A stretch of 64,000 nt of DNA, from NCBI GenBank assembly GCA_030750865.1, contig JASMHE010000002.1, forward strand, positions 39,874 to 103,873, given 5' to 3'. The notes under the pieces were generated by a model. It saw only the letters and a list, made by a program, of their open reading frames with translations, was not told the DNA's origin and searched no databases. The stretch comes from Alphaproteobacteria bacterium (GTDB taxonomy: Bacteria; Pseudomonadota; Alphaproteobacteria; Micavibrionales; Micavibrionaceae). Both the position numbers and the translations under genes were made by a program. Positions 37,860 through 45,296 of this stretch are shown one piece after another (the stretch's first letter is position 1; the number at the start of each line of letters is the position of its first letter).

Positions 37860-38546
37860 ATGAACGTTCTGCCCCGCATCAAACATCTGACATCTTTTGT
37901 CTGCCTGCTTGGCCTCGGCCTGTTTGCAACAACAGATCACGCCGATGCGCGCAGCTCACGCATGTATGTTGCTGGTTACATGGGGCTGAACCTGCACAGC
38001 CAAAGCGAGTTTAGCGAAACAACCGCAGGTATTAGCGGCGATTATGAAATGGAAAACAACCTGACATTTGCCGGTGCATTGGGTTTGCGTCTAACAGAAA
38101 ATGTCCGTGTTGAAGGCGAGATATCCTACCGTAAGTCGGACTTTGACAAGCTGGACATTAACGGTACCGGTGCGGTTGATATGTCCGGCAGTATGGGCAC
38201 ATGGCTTTATATGATGAATCTGTATTATGATTTTGATACCGAGTGGCGAAATTTCAAACCCTATATCACGGGCGGTGTCGGTATTGCGGCGCATGACGCC
38301 GATCTGGTCGCAGGCGCCGCGCCAGCGATCGATTCATCGGATACAACTTTCGATTTTGCCTATCAGCTTGGTGGCGGTGTACAATATGAGTTGGAAGACG
38401 GATTATCGCTGATCGGTGATTACCGCTATATCACAACATCCGAAGCCAATGTCGGCAGCTATAGCCTGAATTACGATAGCCACGAATTCCGCATTGGTGT
38501 CAAATACGACATTCCTGTCGAAACCATCAAACGGTTTGAACGCTAA
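37860..38546 (+). CDS. outer-membrane beta-barrel protein
   Basis: About 228 residues from ATG 37860. A signal peptide (about 1-30, cleavage after a DHADA motif) is followed by alternating beta strands: YVAGYMGLNLHSQSEF, ENNLTFAGALGLRL and VRVEGEISYRKSD. The protein closes with SHEFRIGVKYDIPV, typical of the OmpA-like/porin-type eight-stranded barrel family (Opa/OmpW-like). A turn PYITGGVGIAAHDAD and a GGGVQYELEDG strand match this family. The region upstream of 37860 in the same frame is not needed. Role in the outer membrane unspecified; surface-exposed loops are likely. Confidence 0.82.
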   Translation: MNVLPRIKHLTSFVCLLGLGLFATTDHADARSSRMYVAGYMGLNLHSQSEFSETTAGISGDYEMENNLTFAGALGLRLTENVRVEGEISYRKSDFDKLDINGTGAVDMSGSMGTWLYMMNLYYDFDTEWRNFKPYITGGVGIAAHDADLVAGAAPAIDSSDTTFDFAYQLGGGVQYELEDGLSLIGDYRYITTSEANVGSYSLNYDSHEFRIGVKYDIPVETIKRFER

Positions 38547-38573
38547 CGCATTGCGCGGATTTCTGTTCCTGCT

Positions 38574-38912
38574 CTAAAGGGCTTCTTTGTCTTTTTCACC
38601 TGTACGAATACGCACAGTGCGACTGAGGTCGTAAACAAAGATTTTGCCGTCTCCGATACGGCCGGTTGTGGCTGAATCCTGAATCGCTTTAATCACATCA
38701 TCAACCTTATCGTCGGTCACGGCGACCTCGAGCTTTGTCTTCGGCAAAAAGCTGATACTATCCCGAATAGCGGCATCGGCATCTGACTGTCCCTGTTGCC
38801 GGCCACAGCCCATCACATCACTCACGGTCATGCCCTGAATATCAAGCTCATACAAGGCTTCACGAATATCATCGAGTTTAAAAGGCTTCACGATTGCCAT
38901 TACCATTTTCAT
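38574..38912 (-). CDS. PII-type nitrogen regulatory protein with altered T-loop
   Basis: A 112-residue PII (GlnB/GlnK) family protein. The core is well kept: MAIVKPFKLDDIREAL, a central SFLPKTKLEV strand and TGRIGDGKIFVYDL near the C-terminus, which supply the ATP/ADP and 2-oxoglutarate site. The T-loop (about 37-55), however, reads GRQQGQSDADAAIRDSISF: position 51, the uridylylated tyrosine in enterobacterial PII, is aspartate, and there is no tyrosine in the loop. It cannot therefore be modified by GlnD in the usual way. No amtB or glnA is adjacent. It sits divergently from the UbiH-family gene. Start ATG 38912. Confidence 0.9.
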   Translation of the reverse strand: MKMVMAIVKPFKLDDIREALYELDIQGMTVSDVMGCGRQQGQSDADAAIRDSISFLPKTKLEVAVTDDKVDDVIKAIQDSATTGRIGDGKIFVYDLSRTVRIRTGEKDKEAL

Positions 38913-38997
38913 CTTGTTACTCTCCAGTATATTTTACTTTTCATCCGTCAGGATCGGTTTATAGTAAAAAATTATCAGGAGTTAAAAGGCGTTGCAA

Positions 38998-40248
38998 ATG
39001 ACAAAATCAGATCATACCGCAAAAAAGCAAACAGACATCGTGATTATTGGTGGCGGACACGCAGGACTCATCACCGCCGCCCTGATCGGACAGCTTGATC
39101 TGAACTGCATTCTGATCGACCGCGATGATCCACAAAAGACACTGGATGCCGCATTTGACGGCCGCACCACAGCCATTTCATACGGATCACAAAAAGTATT
39201 GCAGGAAACAGGCGCGTGGGATGCACTGGAGCCGCACGCCTGCCCGATCGAAAAGATCGATATTCTTGACGGGAACAGCCGCAAAAACATCCTCGAATTT
39301 GATAACAAAGAAGTCGGCGGCGATATTTTCGGCTGGATTTTGGAAAACAGACAAATCCGCCTAGCACTCTATAAGCGTCTTGAAGATTGCGACAACGTGA
39401 CCATCATCGCGCCATCAACCGTGACCGCCTGCGATACCACCAATGACCATGCCGCCGTGACACTGGATGACGGTACACAGATCACCGCAAAACTGCTGAT
39501 TGGTGCCGACGGGCGTGGTTCCTTTGTACGCCGCAATGCGGGCATTGAATCCCGCCAGTGGTCCTATAACCAGCATGCGATTGTCTGTACGGTCGTCCAT
39601 GAACACCCGCATGACAATATTGCCGTCGAACATTTTCGTAACGAAGGCCCGTTTGCCATTCTGCCTATGACCGACGACGAGGACGGTCATCACCGTTCAT
39701 CCATCGTCTGGACCGAAGACAGCAAGAAAAGACAGACAAACAGTTTCGACTATGATGACGAAACATTTAATTACGCCTTGCAAAGCCGTTTTCCGGACCG
39801 TTACGGCACCGTAAAACAAATCGGCAAGCGTTTTTCATTCCCCTTATCACTGAACCATGCCTACCATTATACCAGCCAGCGCACAGCGCTTGTTGCCGAT
39901 GCCGCCCACGGCATCCACCCGATTGCCGGGCAAGGGCTTAATCTTGGCATTCGTGACATTGCCGCGCTTTACGGCTTGCTGGCACAAGCCTGCGACACGC
40001 AAACAGATATTGGCAGTGATGCACAACTACAACGCTATGAACAAGCGCGACGCCTTGATAACACCGCGATGGCAGGTACAACCGATATTCTGAACAAGCT
40101 TTTCTCGAATGACAGTAAAGTTCTCGGGTTTGCGCGCAAGGCAGGCATGCACATCATTGCGAAAACACCGCCTGCAAAACGCTTTTTCATGAAGCAGGCA
40201 ATGGGCTCAGCAGGCATATTGCCTGCCCTTATCAAGGACACGCAATAA
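38998..40248 (+). CDS. UbiH/UbiF/VisC-family FAD-dependent hydroxylase
   Basis: A 416-residue flavin monooxygenase of the ubiquinone-biosynthesis hydroxylase family. The GGGHAGL Rossmann motif is near residue 22, the LIGADGRGSFVRR DG motif is mid-protein, and DAAHGIHPIAGQGLNLGIRD is the second FAD motif. It probably hydroxylates a position of the ubiquinone ring (UbiH, UbiF, UbiI or a UbiL/UbiM-type enzyme); the exact carbon cannot be assigned from sequence. ATG 38998 has an AAAAGG site, although a TTG six bases earlier follows AGGAG. Divergent from the PII gene by about 85 bases. Confidence 0.88.
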   Translation: MTKSDHTAKKQTDIVIIGGGHAGLITAALIGQLDLNCILIDRDDPQKTLDAAFDGRTTAISYGSQKVLQETGAWDALEPHACPIEKIDILDGNSRKNILEFDNKEVGGDIFGWILENRQIRLALYKRLEDCDNVTIIAPSTVTACDTTNDHAAVTLDDGTQITAKLLIGADGRGSFVRRNAGIESRQWSYNQHAIVCTVVHEHPHDNIAVEHFRNEGPFAILPMTDDEDGHHRSSIVWTEDSKKRQTNSFDYDDETFNYALQSRFPDRYGTVKQIGKRFSFPLSLNHAYHYTSQRTALVADAAHGIHPIAGQGLNLGIRDIAALYGLLAQACDTQTDIGSDAQLQRYEQARRLDNTAMAGTTDILNKLFSNDSKVLGFARKAGMHIIAKTPPAKRFFMKQAMGSAGILPALIKDTQ

Positions 40249-40314
40249 ATCTAATTCATCTGTTTGAACAGAAAGATCAACAACGCCGCTTTTCTCTACG
40301 CGCGGGCGATCACC

Positions 40315-42006
40315 TTATGTCGGTGCTAACCCCATATCATTGTCACGGTCTGTATCCGGCTGTTGCGGTTGTGGTTGCTGTCCGGCTGGACGCTGTTCCT
40401 GACCATCTTGGTCCAGAACCGTCGGATCACCTTCCGGATTAAGCGCACTGACCAAAGAAGCAGGACCATCAGATACAATCGTATCCGCATTCATAATACC
40501 ACCGAGCATTCCGCCGATCCGTTCAAATAACGGTCCGAGAAATTCCTGAATACCAGCCAAGAAGTCTGAAATCATGCCAGAATATTCCGGCCCCAAAACG
40601 CTGGAGAACATATCCCCGATCCCCGATAAGAGTGATCCGTCCTGCAGACCTGTAAACAGATTGTTCGTCTGGATCGCCTGATCCATCAATGCGAGCGCAT
40701 CATCTGATCCCTTAATTTGTCCGGCAGCATGTTCACCAAAGGTCGCAATCAACCCTTGTGAGCGTTGCAAGACATCGGTGGCCTCCACCATATAATCCGG
40801 ATTGCTGGCGATGCGTTGATCTAAACCGGAAATCAAGTTACTCACACTTTCGGGATTTCCCATTTCTCCACCAGCCATTCCCCCAACAATATTGGACAAT
40901 GCCTCGTTCCCGGCTACTGTCGCTAGAAAGCTTTCCGCACCCTCGGCATTCAAGACCCTATTCATCTTTTCAAAAATCGCTGGGTCATGCTCTGCAAGTG
41001 CTTCTAACCGCCCTGTCAAATCACTCAATGCCGCCGTATTATCCATATCACCGACATCTGTTCCCAGAATATCACCTAAATGGGTCATTATCTCCGGATT
41101 CTGCTGCAATGTCTGCGATAGCTCGTCAAAGCCGTTCACCGCTGAGATTGCCTCATAATTGCCATAAGCTTCTGTCGCATTAACCAGAAAATTTGGATCT
41201 GCATCCACACCCTGATAAACCATGTCGATCATGCCAGCAGGCGACATATCACCGACACTCATACCAGGGATGCTACTTAAGTTCTGCATTGCCTCTGGTG
41301 AATTCCTTAGCGTTTCAAAGGCCTGTTCTGCCCCCGGCGCATTCAAAATAGTATTCAGCTTCGCAAAAGCCTGAGGGTCCTCGTCCAGTAATGACTCAAG
41401 GTCATTCACTAGTGCTGCAGGAGACGTATCATCACCCGACGCAAAATCGCGCAAAATCTCCATTTTTCCCGGATCATTTGTAATGGTTTCCAAAAGCTGC
41501 GACGCGCCATCAGCTTGCATAACAGACGTTGCTGTATCAAAGAAATCCGGATCACGTGTGACGGCATCATTCAATGATTCAACCAAAGAAACCGGCGAAG
41601 ATTCTGTACCTGTAGCATTCGTTAAAGCCTCTAGCCGCGGCAACATATTCTCATCTGCGGCCAAATTTTGAATAAAATCTTGCGCTCCCGGCTTTTCCAG
41701 AAGCTGGTTCAAATCATTAAAGAACTGCGGATTTTCATCTGTCAACTCTGCCAAACGTGCGTCGACTTCATCATATCCATAATCAGCTTGCGTTCCATCA
41801 TCACGCTTGCCGTCTAACTCCTGACCTGTAATTGTCTCCAATGCATTCGCGAGCGCAGGGTCGTTATTGATCGTCGTGTAGAAATTCTGAAAACCGGGAT
41901 GTTTATCATTGAGATTCTCAATCGCCGTCGCCTGCACAGCTTCTTCATCACCAAGACTAGTGACGTAGCTCCATCCCATCTCTACATTTTCCAAAAACGA
42001 TGCCAT
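40315..42006 (-). CDS. degenerate-repeat protein of unknown function
   Basis: A 563-residue acidic protein built from about seven diverged units of 55-70 residues. The units begin near residues 35, 91, 151, 209, 269, 339 and 402, each opening with an [ND]xDP-x-F-like turn followed by a helix, then GAxxF/L, then a helix ending NPExM or similar. Such a pattern suggests an alpha-solenoid. The region 450-510 is Gly/Phe/Leu-rich and amphipathic (GDMFSSVLGPEYSGMISDFL, GGMLGGIMN), and the C-terminus is Pro/Gln-rich. No signal peptide. The next gene upstream (42019) is 12 bases away in the same direction. Family not recognised; it lies about 3 kb from a Dot/Icm operon. Confidence 0.65.
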   Translation of the reverse strand: MASFLENVEMGWSYVTSLGDEEAVQATAIENLNDKHPGFQNFYTTINNDPALANALETITGQELDGKRDDGTQADYGYDEVDARLAELTDENPQFFNDLNQLLEKPGAQDFIQNLAADENMLPRLEALTNATGTESSPVSLVESLNDAVTRDPDFFDTATSVMQADGASQLLETITNDPGKMEILRDFASGDDTSPAALVNDLESLLDEDPQAFAKLNTILNAPGAEQAFETLRNSPEAMQNLSSIPGMSVGDMSPAGMIDMVYQGVDADPNFLVNATEAYGNYEAISAVNGFDELSQTLQQNPEIMTHLGDILGTDVGDMDNTAALSDLTGRLEALAEHDPAIFEKMNRVLNAEGAESFLATVAGNEALSNIVGGMAGGEMGNPESVSNLISGLDQRIASNPDYMVEATDVLQRSQGLIATFGEHAAGQIKGSDDALALMDQAIQTNNLFTGLQDGSLLSGIGDMFSSVLGPEYSGMISDFLAGIQEFLGPLFERIGGMLGGIMNADTIVSDGPASLVSALNPEGDPTVLDQDGQEQRPAGQQPQPQQPDTDRDNDMGLAPT

Positions 42007-42018
42007 ACCCTACACTCC

Positions 42019-42372
42019 TTAATTCCACGTCACGGACGGTTTCATCAGCGGCACAAGGCACAAATCGGCCACCTTACCGCCTTCAACATGCATAACCGCC
42101 AGTTCGTCCAGTTTGTCCAGACGGTCCATTATTTTTTCGGGAACCTTCATACCAAGCGGCTGTAAATATCCTTCTTGCGACACGAACACGAAACTTCTTT
42201 GTTCCGGCTCAAACTCAACCCACTTTAAAATATAGGGTAGGCGCGCGCTATGCAGGATTGAAAATGTACCGTTTTTACCGAAAACAAGTTCCACTTTCAT
42301 ATCCGTGTTCAGCGGGCGCATAATGCCGTGCTGCTGGAAAAAATCATCATTTTCTATAACCGCATTTACCAT
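42019..42372 (-). CDS. hypothetical protein
   Basis: A 117-residue soluble protein (MVNAVIENDDFFQQHG start) with a run of beta strands (KVELVFGKNGTFSILHSA, YILKWVEFEPEQRSFVFVS) and a terminal LCLVPLMKPSVTWN. No domain recognised. It is 12 bases upstream of the 563-residue repeat protein and is probably co-transcribed with it. The 81-base gap upstream is A/T-rich and may carry the promoter. A plain small beta-rich protein is the most that can be said. Confidence 0.65.
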   Translation of the reverse strand: MVNAVIENDDFFQQHGIMRPLNTDMKVELVFGKNGTFSILHSARLPYILKWVEFEPEQRSFVFVSQEGYLQPLGMKVPEKIMDRLDKLDELAVMHVEGGKVADLCLVPLMKPSVTWN

Positions 42373-42453
42373 TAAAAAGGGTCCCTTTCTTTTAGCCCTA
42401 CTCTATCATAAGAGAAAAGGATTAAGATTTTATTTAAAATTTTATATAATCTG

Positions 42454-43029
42454 CTACCGCATAGGGTAACGCTGAATTTCGGTGTAAACACGGCCATTTT
42501 CATCATGATTGCCGGATTCCATCAAGGAAAAATACTGCGCGGTCCATTGCGCCCGCATTTTTGATGTATTTTTCTTAATATATTGATCCAGAACACGTTT
42601 TTGCGGTGTACGCAACAAGGTCACATGCGGTACATAAGGACGCAACGGCATCGCAAACCCCAAAGGCTGTAACGTTTCGTTCACTGACGCGACCAGATTA
42701 TTCATTTTGCGGGTGCTTTTGACATCGGCGTATAAAACGGCCTGTTTATTGTCAAACACGCCAAAACCGCTCACTTCCAGACCAAAACTTTGACATTTCA
42801 CACGGCCAAGATGATCGCGTACCGCATCAACCTCATCACACGGTAAATCGCCCAAAAACCGCACTGTAATGTGTAAATCGGAAACATGGTTCCAGCGCGC
42901 ATCCCCCACCCCCGTTTTCGGCAAGGCATCATAACAGGATCGTAAGCCATCACCGACCGGTAAGGCGACAAAGACGCGGCGCGTTTTTTCCGCAGAACTG
43001 GAAGGGCTGGATTCATTCTCCGATGACAT
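42454..43029 (-). CDS. thpR: RNA 2',3'-cyclic phosphodiesterase (ThpR/LigT-like 2H protein)
   Basis: A 191-residue 2H phosphoesterase. The paired catalytic HxT motifs are intact: H53-I-T in DLHITVRFLGD and H135-V-T in VPHVTLLRTP. RRVFVALPVGD opens the fold. These enzymes open 2',3'-cyclic RNA termini and can act as 2'-5' RNA ligases in vitro. It lies 25 bases downstream of a second 2H protein (43055), an unusual tandem arrangement. The N-terminal 15 residues are a Ser/Glu-rich extension. Function assigned by family; the physiological substrate is unknown. Confidence 0.9.
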   Translation of the reverse strand: MSSENESSPSSSAEKTRRVFVALPVGDGLRSCYDALPKTGVGDARWNHVSDLHITVRFLGDLPCDEVDAVRDHLGRVKCQSFGLEVSGFGVFDNKQAVLYADVKSTRKMNNLVASVNETLQPLGFAMPLRPYVPHVTLLRTPQKRVLDQYIKKNTSKMRAQWTAQYFSLMESGNHDENGRVYTEIQRYPMR

Positions 43030-43054
43030 AAATATGACCTATGACGAATATGAC

Positions 43055-43675
43055 CTATGATGGTGACAAATTAAAGACGGCGACTTCGCGGAAGCGGCTA
43101 CCTTCGCCGTTTTGATTGGCTGGGTGGTCCGGATCGTGCGGCTGTAATGTTTCATACAGCACAAAAGACGTGCAATCCCATGCAACCGTATCAAGTGTGC
43201 CACGGCTTTCCACATAATCTTCGACCGCCTCTGTTTCCGTGACCGGCGGCTTTACAATTGTGACATGCGGCTGTTGATCGCGTTTACCGATGGTATAGCC
43301 GCACGCTTTCAAGGTCTGCGCTATTTTATAATTCAAACGCCGCAGATTATAATCCGATTCAGAATCAGGCCGCGCCCACACAACATGTTTGTTATTCTGG
43401 CGGCGATTTTGTTCTTTGAAAAAGGTGCTGACACCCTCAAGCCGGACTTTAAAGCTTTGCATATCGATCTGTGACAGGATGGTCTTTATTTCCTTGAACC
43501 GCTTGTCATCTAATGCGCCGGGGAACGCCAACGAAATGTGGTAATCTTCGCTATCTTTCCATTCCCATCCCGGATGACGTTGCGTCTCATCCAACTGCGC
43601 GCTTAACGCACGCTTTGCATCATCAGGCAACGCCACGGCCACAAAAAAGTGCCGCTTGAGGTGTCCTTTTTTCAT
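43055..43675 (-). CDS. second 2H phosphoesterase (2'-5' RNA ligase/ThpR family)
   Basis: A 206-residue paralogue of the downstream gene, with HxS/HxT motifs H46-I-S (DYHISLAFPG) and H137-V-T (QPHVTIVKPP) and the HFFVAVALPDDAKRAL N-terminal strand. The first motif has Ser instead of Thr, which still fits the 2H consensus (HxS/T). An insert around residues 85-105 (EQNRRQNNKHVVWARP) is longer than in the neighbouring copy. The two genes are transcribed together, and this one probably has a related but distinct substrate. An aldo/keto reductase gene lies 32 bases upstream, same strand. Confidence 0.88.
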   Translation of the reverse strand: MKKGHLKRHFFVAVALPDDAKRALSAQLDETQRHPGWEWKDSEDYHISLAFPGALDDKRFKEIKTILSQIDMQSFKVRLEGVSTFFKEQNRRQNNKHVVWARPDSESDYNLRRLNYKIAQTLKACGYTIGKRDQQPHVTIVKPPVTETEAVEDYVESRGTLDTVAWDCTSFVLYETLQPHDPDHPANQNGEGSRFREVAVFNLSPS

Positions 43676-43707
43676 ACATTGTCCCTGTTCTGTTTGCCCT
43701 TTTATTA

Positions 43708-44751
43708 TTAGAAGGGCATCGGATAATCACGGTATACAGCCGCTATATCTCTTCTTACATCATCGTTAAGCTTGATGTTGACAGATTCAATGTTTGTTTT
43801 CAACTGTTCCATTGATGTGGCACCGATAATGTTGGCAGTCACAAAGGGTTGTTCATTCACAAAGGCCAGCGCCATTTGCGCCAGATCAAGACCATGCTTT
43901 TCAGCCACAGCCAGATAGCGCTTCACGGCAGCATTCGAGTTTTCCGTATCACGGTACGGATGCGAACCGGATAAAGTCAGGCGTGATCCGGCCGGACGTG
44001 CACCATCAATATACTTCCCGCTCAGCAATCCGGTCGCCAGTGGTGACCATGCCAGAAGCCCTACATTTTCATGCAGTGCGATTTCCACCATATCAGGTTC
44101 GAAAATACGGTCCAGCAAGCTGTACTCGTTCTGGATTGACGCCATACGCGGCAAGCCTTGTTCTTCTGCAATACGCAGATACTGCATTGTGCCCCATGAT
44201 GTTTCATTCGACAGACCGACATGTCTGATTTTGCCTGCTTTTACAAGCTCGTCCAGAGTCTGTAGGACTTCCAGAAAGTTCTCTTTTTCTGCGTCAGGAT
44301 CAACAGATGTCGGGCGGTAGTCCCAATGCTGGTTAAAACCGTAACTCCCCCGGTTGGGCCAGTGTAGCTGATACAGATCAATATAATCTGTCTGTAAACG
44401 TTTCAGGCTGTCTTCGATCGCCGCAAAGATATTGGCGCGGTCGATACGGCCCTTTCCGTCGCGAATCCAGGCCGGCGCCGGTCCGGCAATTTTTGATGCC
44501 AGAATAACATCATCACGCTTTTTGCGTTTTTGGAACCATGTTCCGATAATTTCTTCGGTGCGGCCATATGTTTCGGCGGATGGTGGCACGGCGTACATTT
44601 CCGCCGTATCAAAGAAATTCACCCCTTGCTCTATGGCATAATCCATTTGCTCATGCCCGTCCGCTTCGGTGTTTTGTTTTCCCCACGTCATCGTACCAAG
44701 ACAAATCAGACTGACATCAATGTCAGTACGACCAAGTTTTCTATACTCCAT
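43708..44751 (-). CDS. aldo/keto reductase, Tas-like
   Basis: A 347-residue NADPH-dependent TIM-barrel oxidoreductase. The catalytic tetrad is visible: the aspartate and tyrosine in NFFDTAEMYAVP, the lysine in LASKIAG and the histidine in QLHWPNRG. Length and the opening MEYRKLGRTDIDVSLICLGTMTWG match the Tas/YajO group, which also has the NTEADGHEQMDYA insertion seen here. Substrate not assignable. It lies between the 2H pair and the small membrane protein of the Dot/Icm cluster, in the same orientation but with a 14-base gap to the latter. Confidence 0.9.
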   Translation of the reverse strand: MEYRKLGRTDIDVSLICLGTMTWGKQNTEADGHEQMDYAIEQGVNFFDTAEMYAVPPSAETYGRTEEIIGTWFQKRKKRDDVILASKIAGPAPAWIRDGKGRIDRANIFAAIEDSLKRLQTDYIDLYQLHWPNRGSYGFNQHWDYRPTSVDPDAEKENFLEVLQTLDELVKAGKIRHVGLSNETSWGTMQYLRIAEEQGLPRMASIQNEYSLLDRIFEPDMVEIALHENVGLLAWSPLATGLLSGKYIDGARPAGSRLTLSGSHPYRDTENSNAAVKRYLAVAEKHGLDLAQMALAFVNEQPFVTANIIGATSMEQLKTNIESVNIKLNDDVRRDIAAVYRDYPMPF

Positions 44752-44765
44752 AATATTCCTCTATT

Positions 44766-45296
44766 TTATTCGATTTTCAGACTCATCAGGTCTTCACCGT
44801 AACCACCCGGAATAACCAAATCCGGATCAGCCTCGATAATACCCGGTATTGATTTATTAAACCGTTCGATAAAAGCAAGGTCTTCTATCTCTTCACGGTC
44901 AATTGATACAGATTGCATTGCATAAATTGTTTGCGGATGCGGCAATACAACACATTCAATCATGCGTGAACGTTCATTGCCGTAAGGATCTTTTACCGTA
45001 TAAAAAATACGCAAGGCTTGGTCGAATGTTTCGACCGCACGGATTTTCATCGTGGACGGATATTCCTCCCGCAATTCGGCAAATGTCCGGCAAATACCGA
45101 AATCAATGCCACCTTTGATAGGCATCGTGCCCCACCATATCAGCAAGAACACGAAAAAAATGCCGCCAAGCACCATATTTCTGGTGTTCTTGCGTTTCTT
45201 CAGACGCTCTTCCCGCGTCAGCCGTTTGCCTTTCTTCCTTTTTTTCTTGGAAGAAAAGTTTTTCATCGGACGTTTATCTGGAGGCAGAACGGCCAT
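44766..45296 (-). CDS. small basic single-pass membrane protein downstream of icmB
   Basis: A 176-residue protein. A lysine/arginine-rich N-terminus (residues about 10-40) precedes one hydrophobic helix (about 42-60, MVLGGIFFVFLLIWWG), and the rest is periplasmic-looking and ends in a PGGYGEDLMSLKIE tail. The ATG overlaps the icmB stop (TAATG), so it is coupled to the Dot/Icm operon. It does not resemble IcmF, IcmH or other proteins that I know next to icmB. It is therefore a candidate accessory component specific to this lineage. Function unknown. Confidence 0.68.
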   Translation of the reverse strand: MAVLPPDKRPMKNFSSKKKRKKGKRLTREERLKKRKNTRNMVLGGIFFVFLLIWWGTMPIKGGIDFGICRTFAELREEYPSTMKIRAVETFDQALRIFYTVKDPYGNERSRMIECVVLPHPQTIYAMQSVSIDREEIEDLAFIERFNKSIPGIIEADPDLVIPGGYGEDLMSLKIE

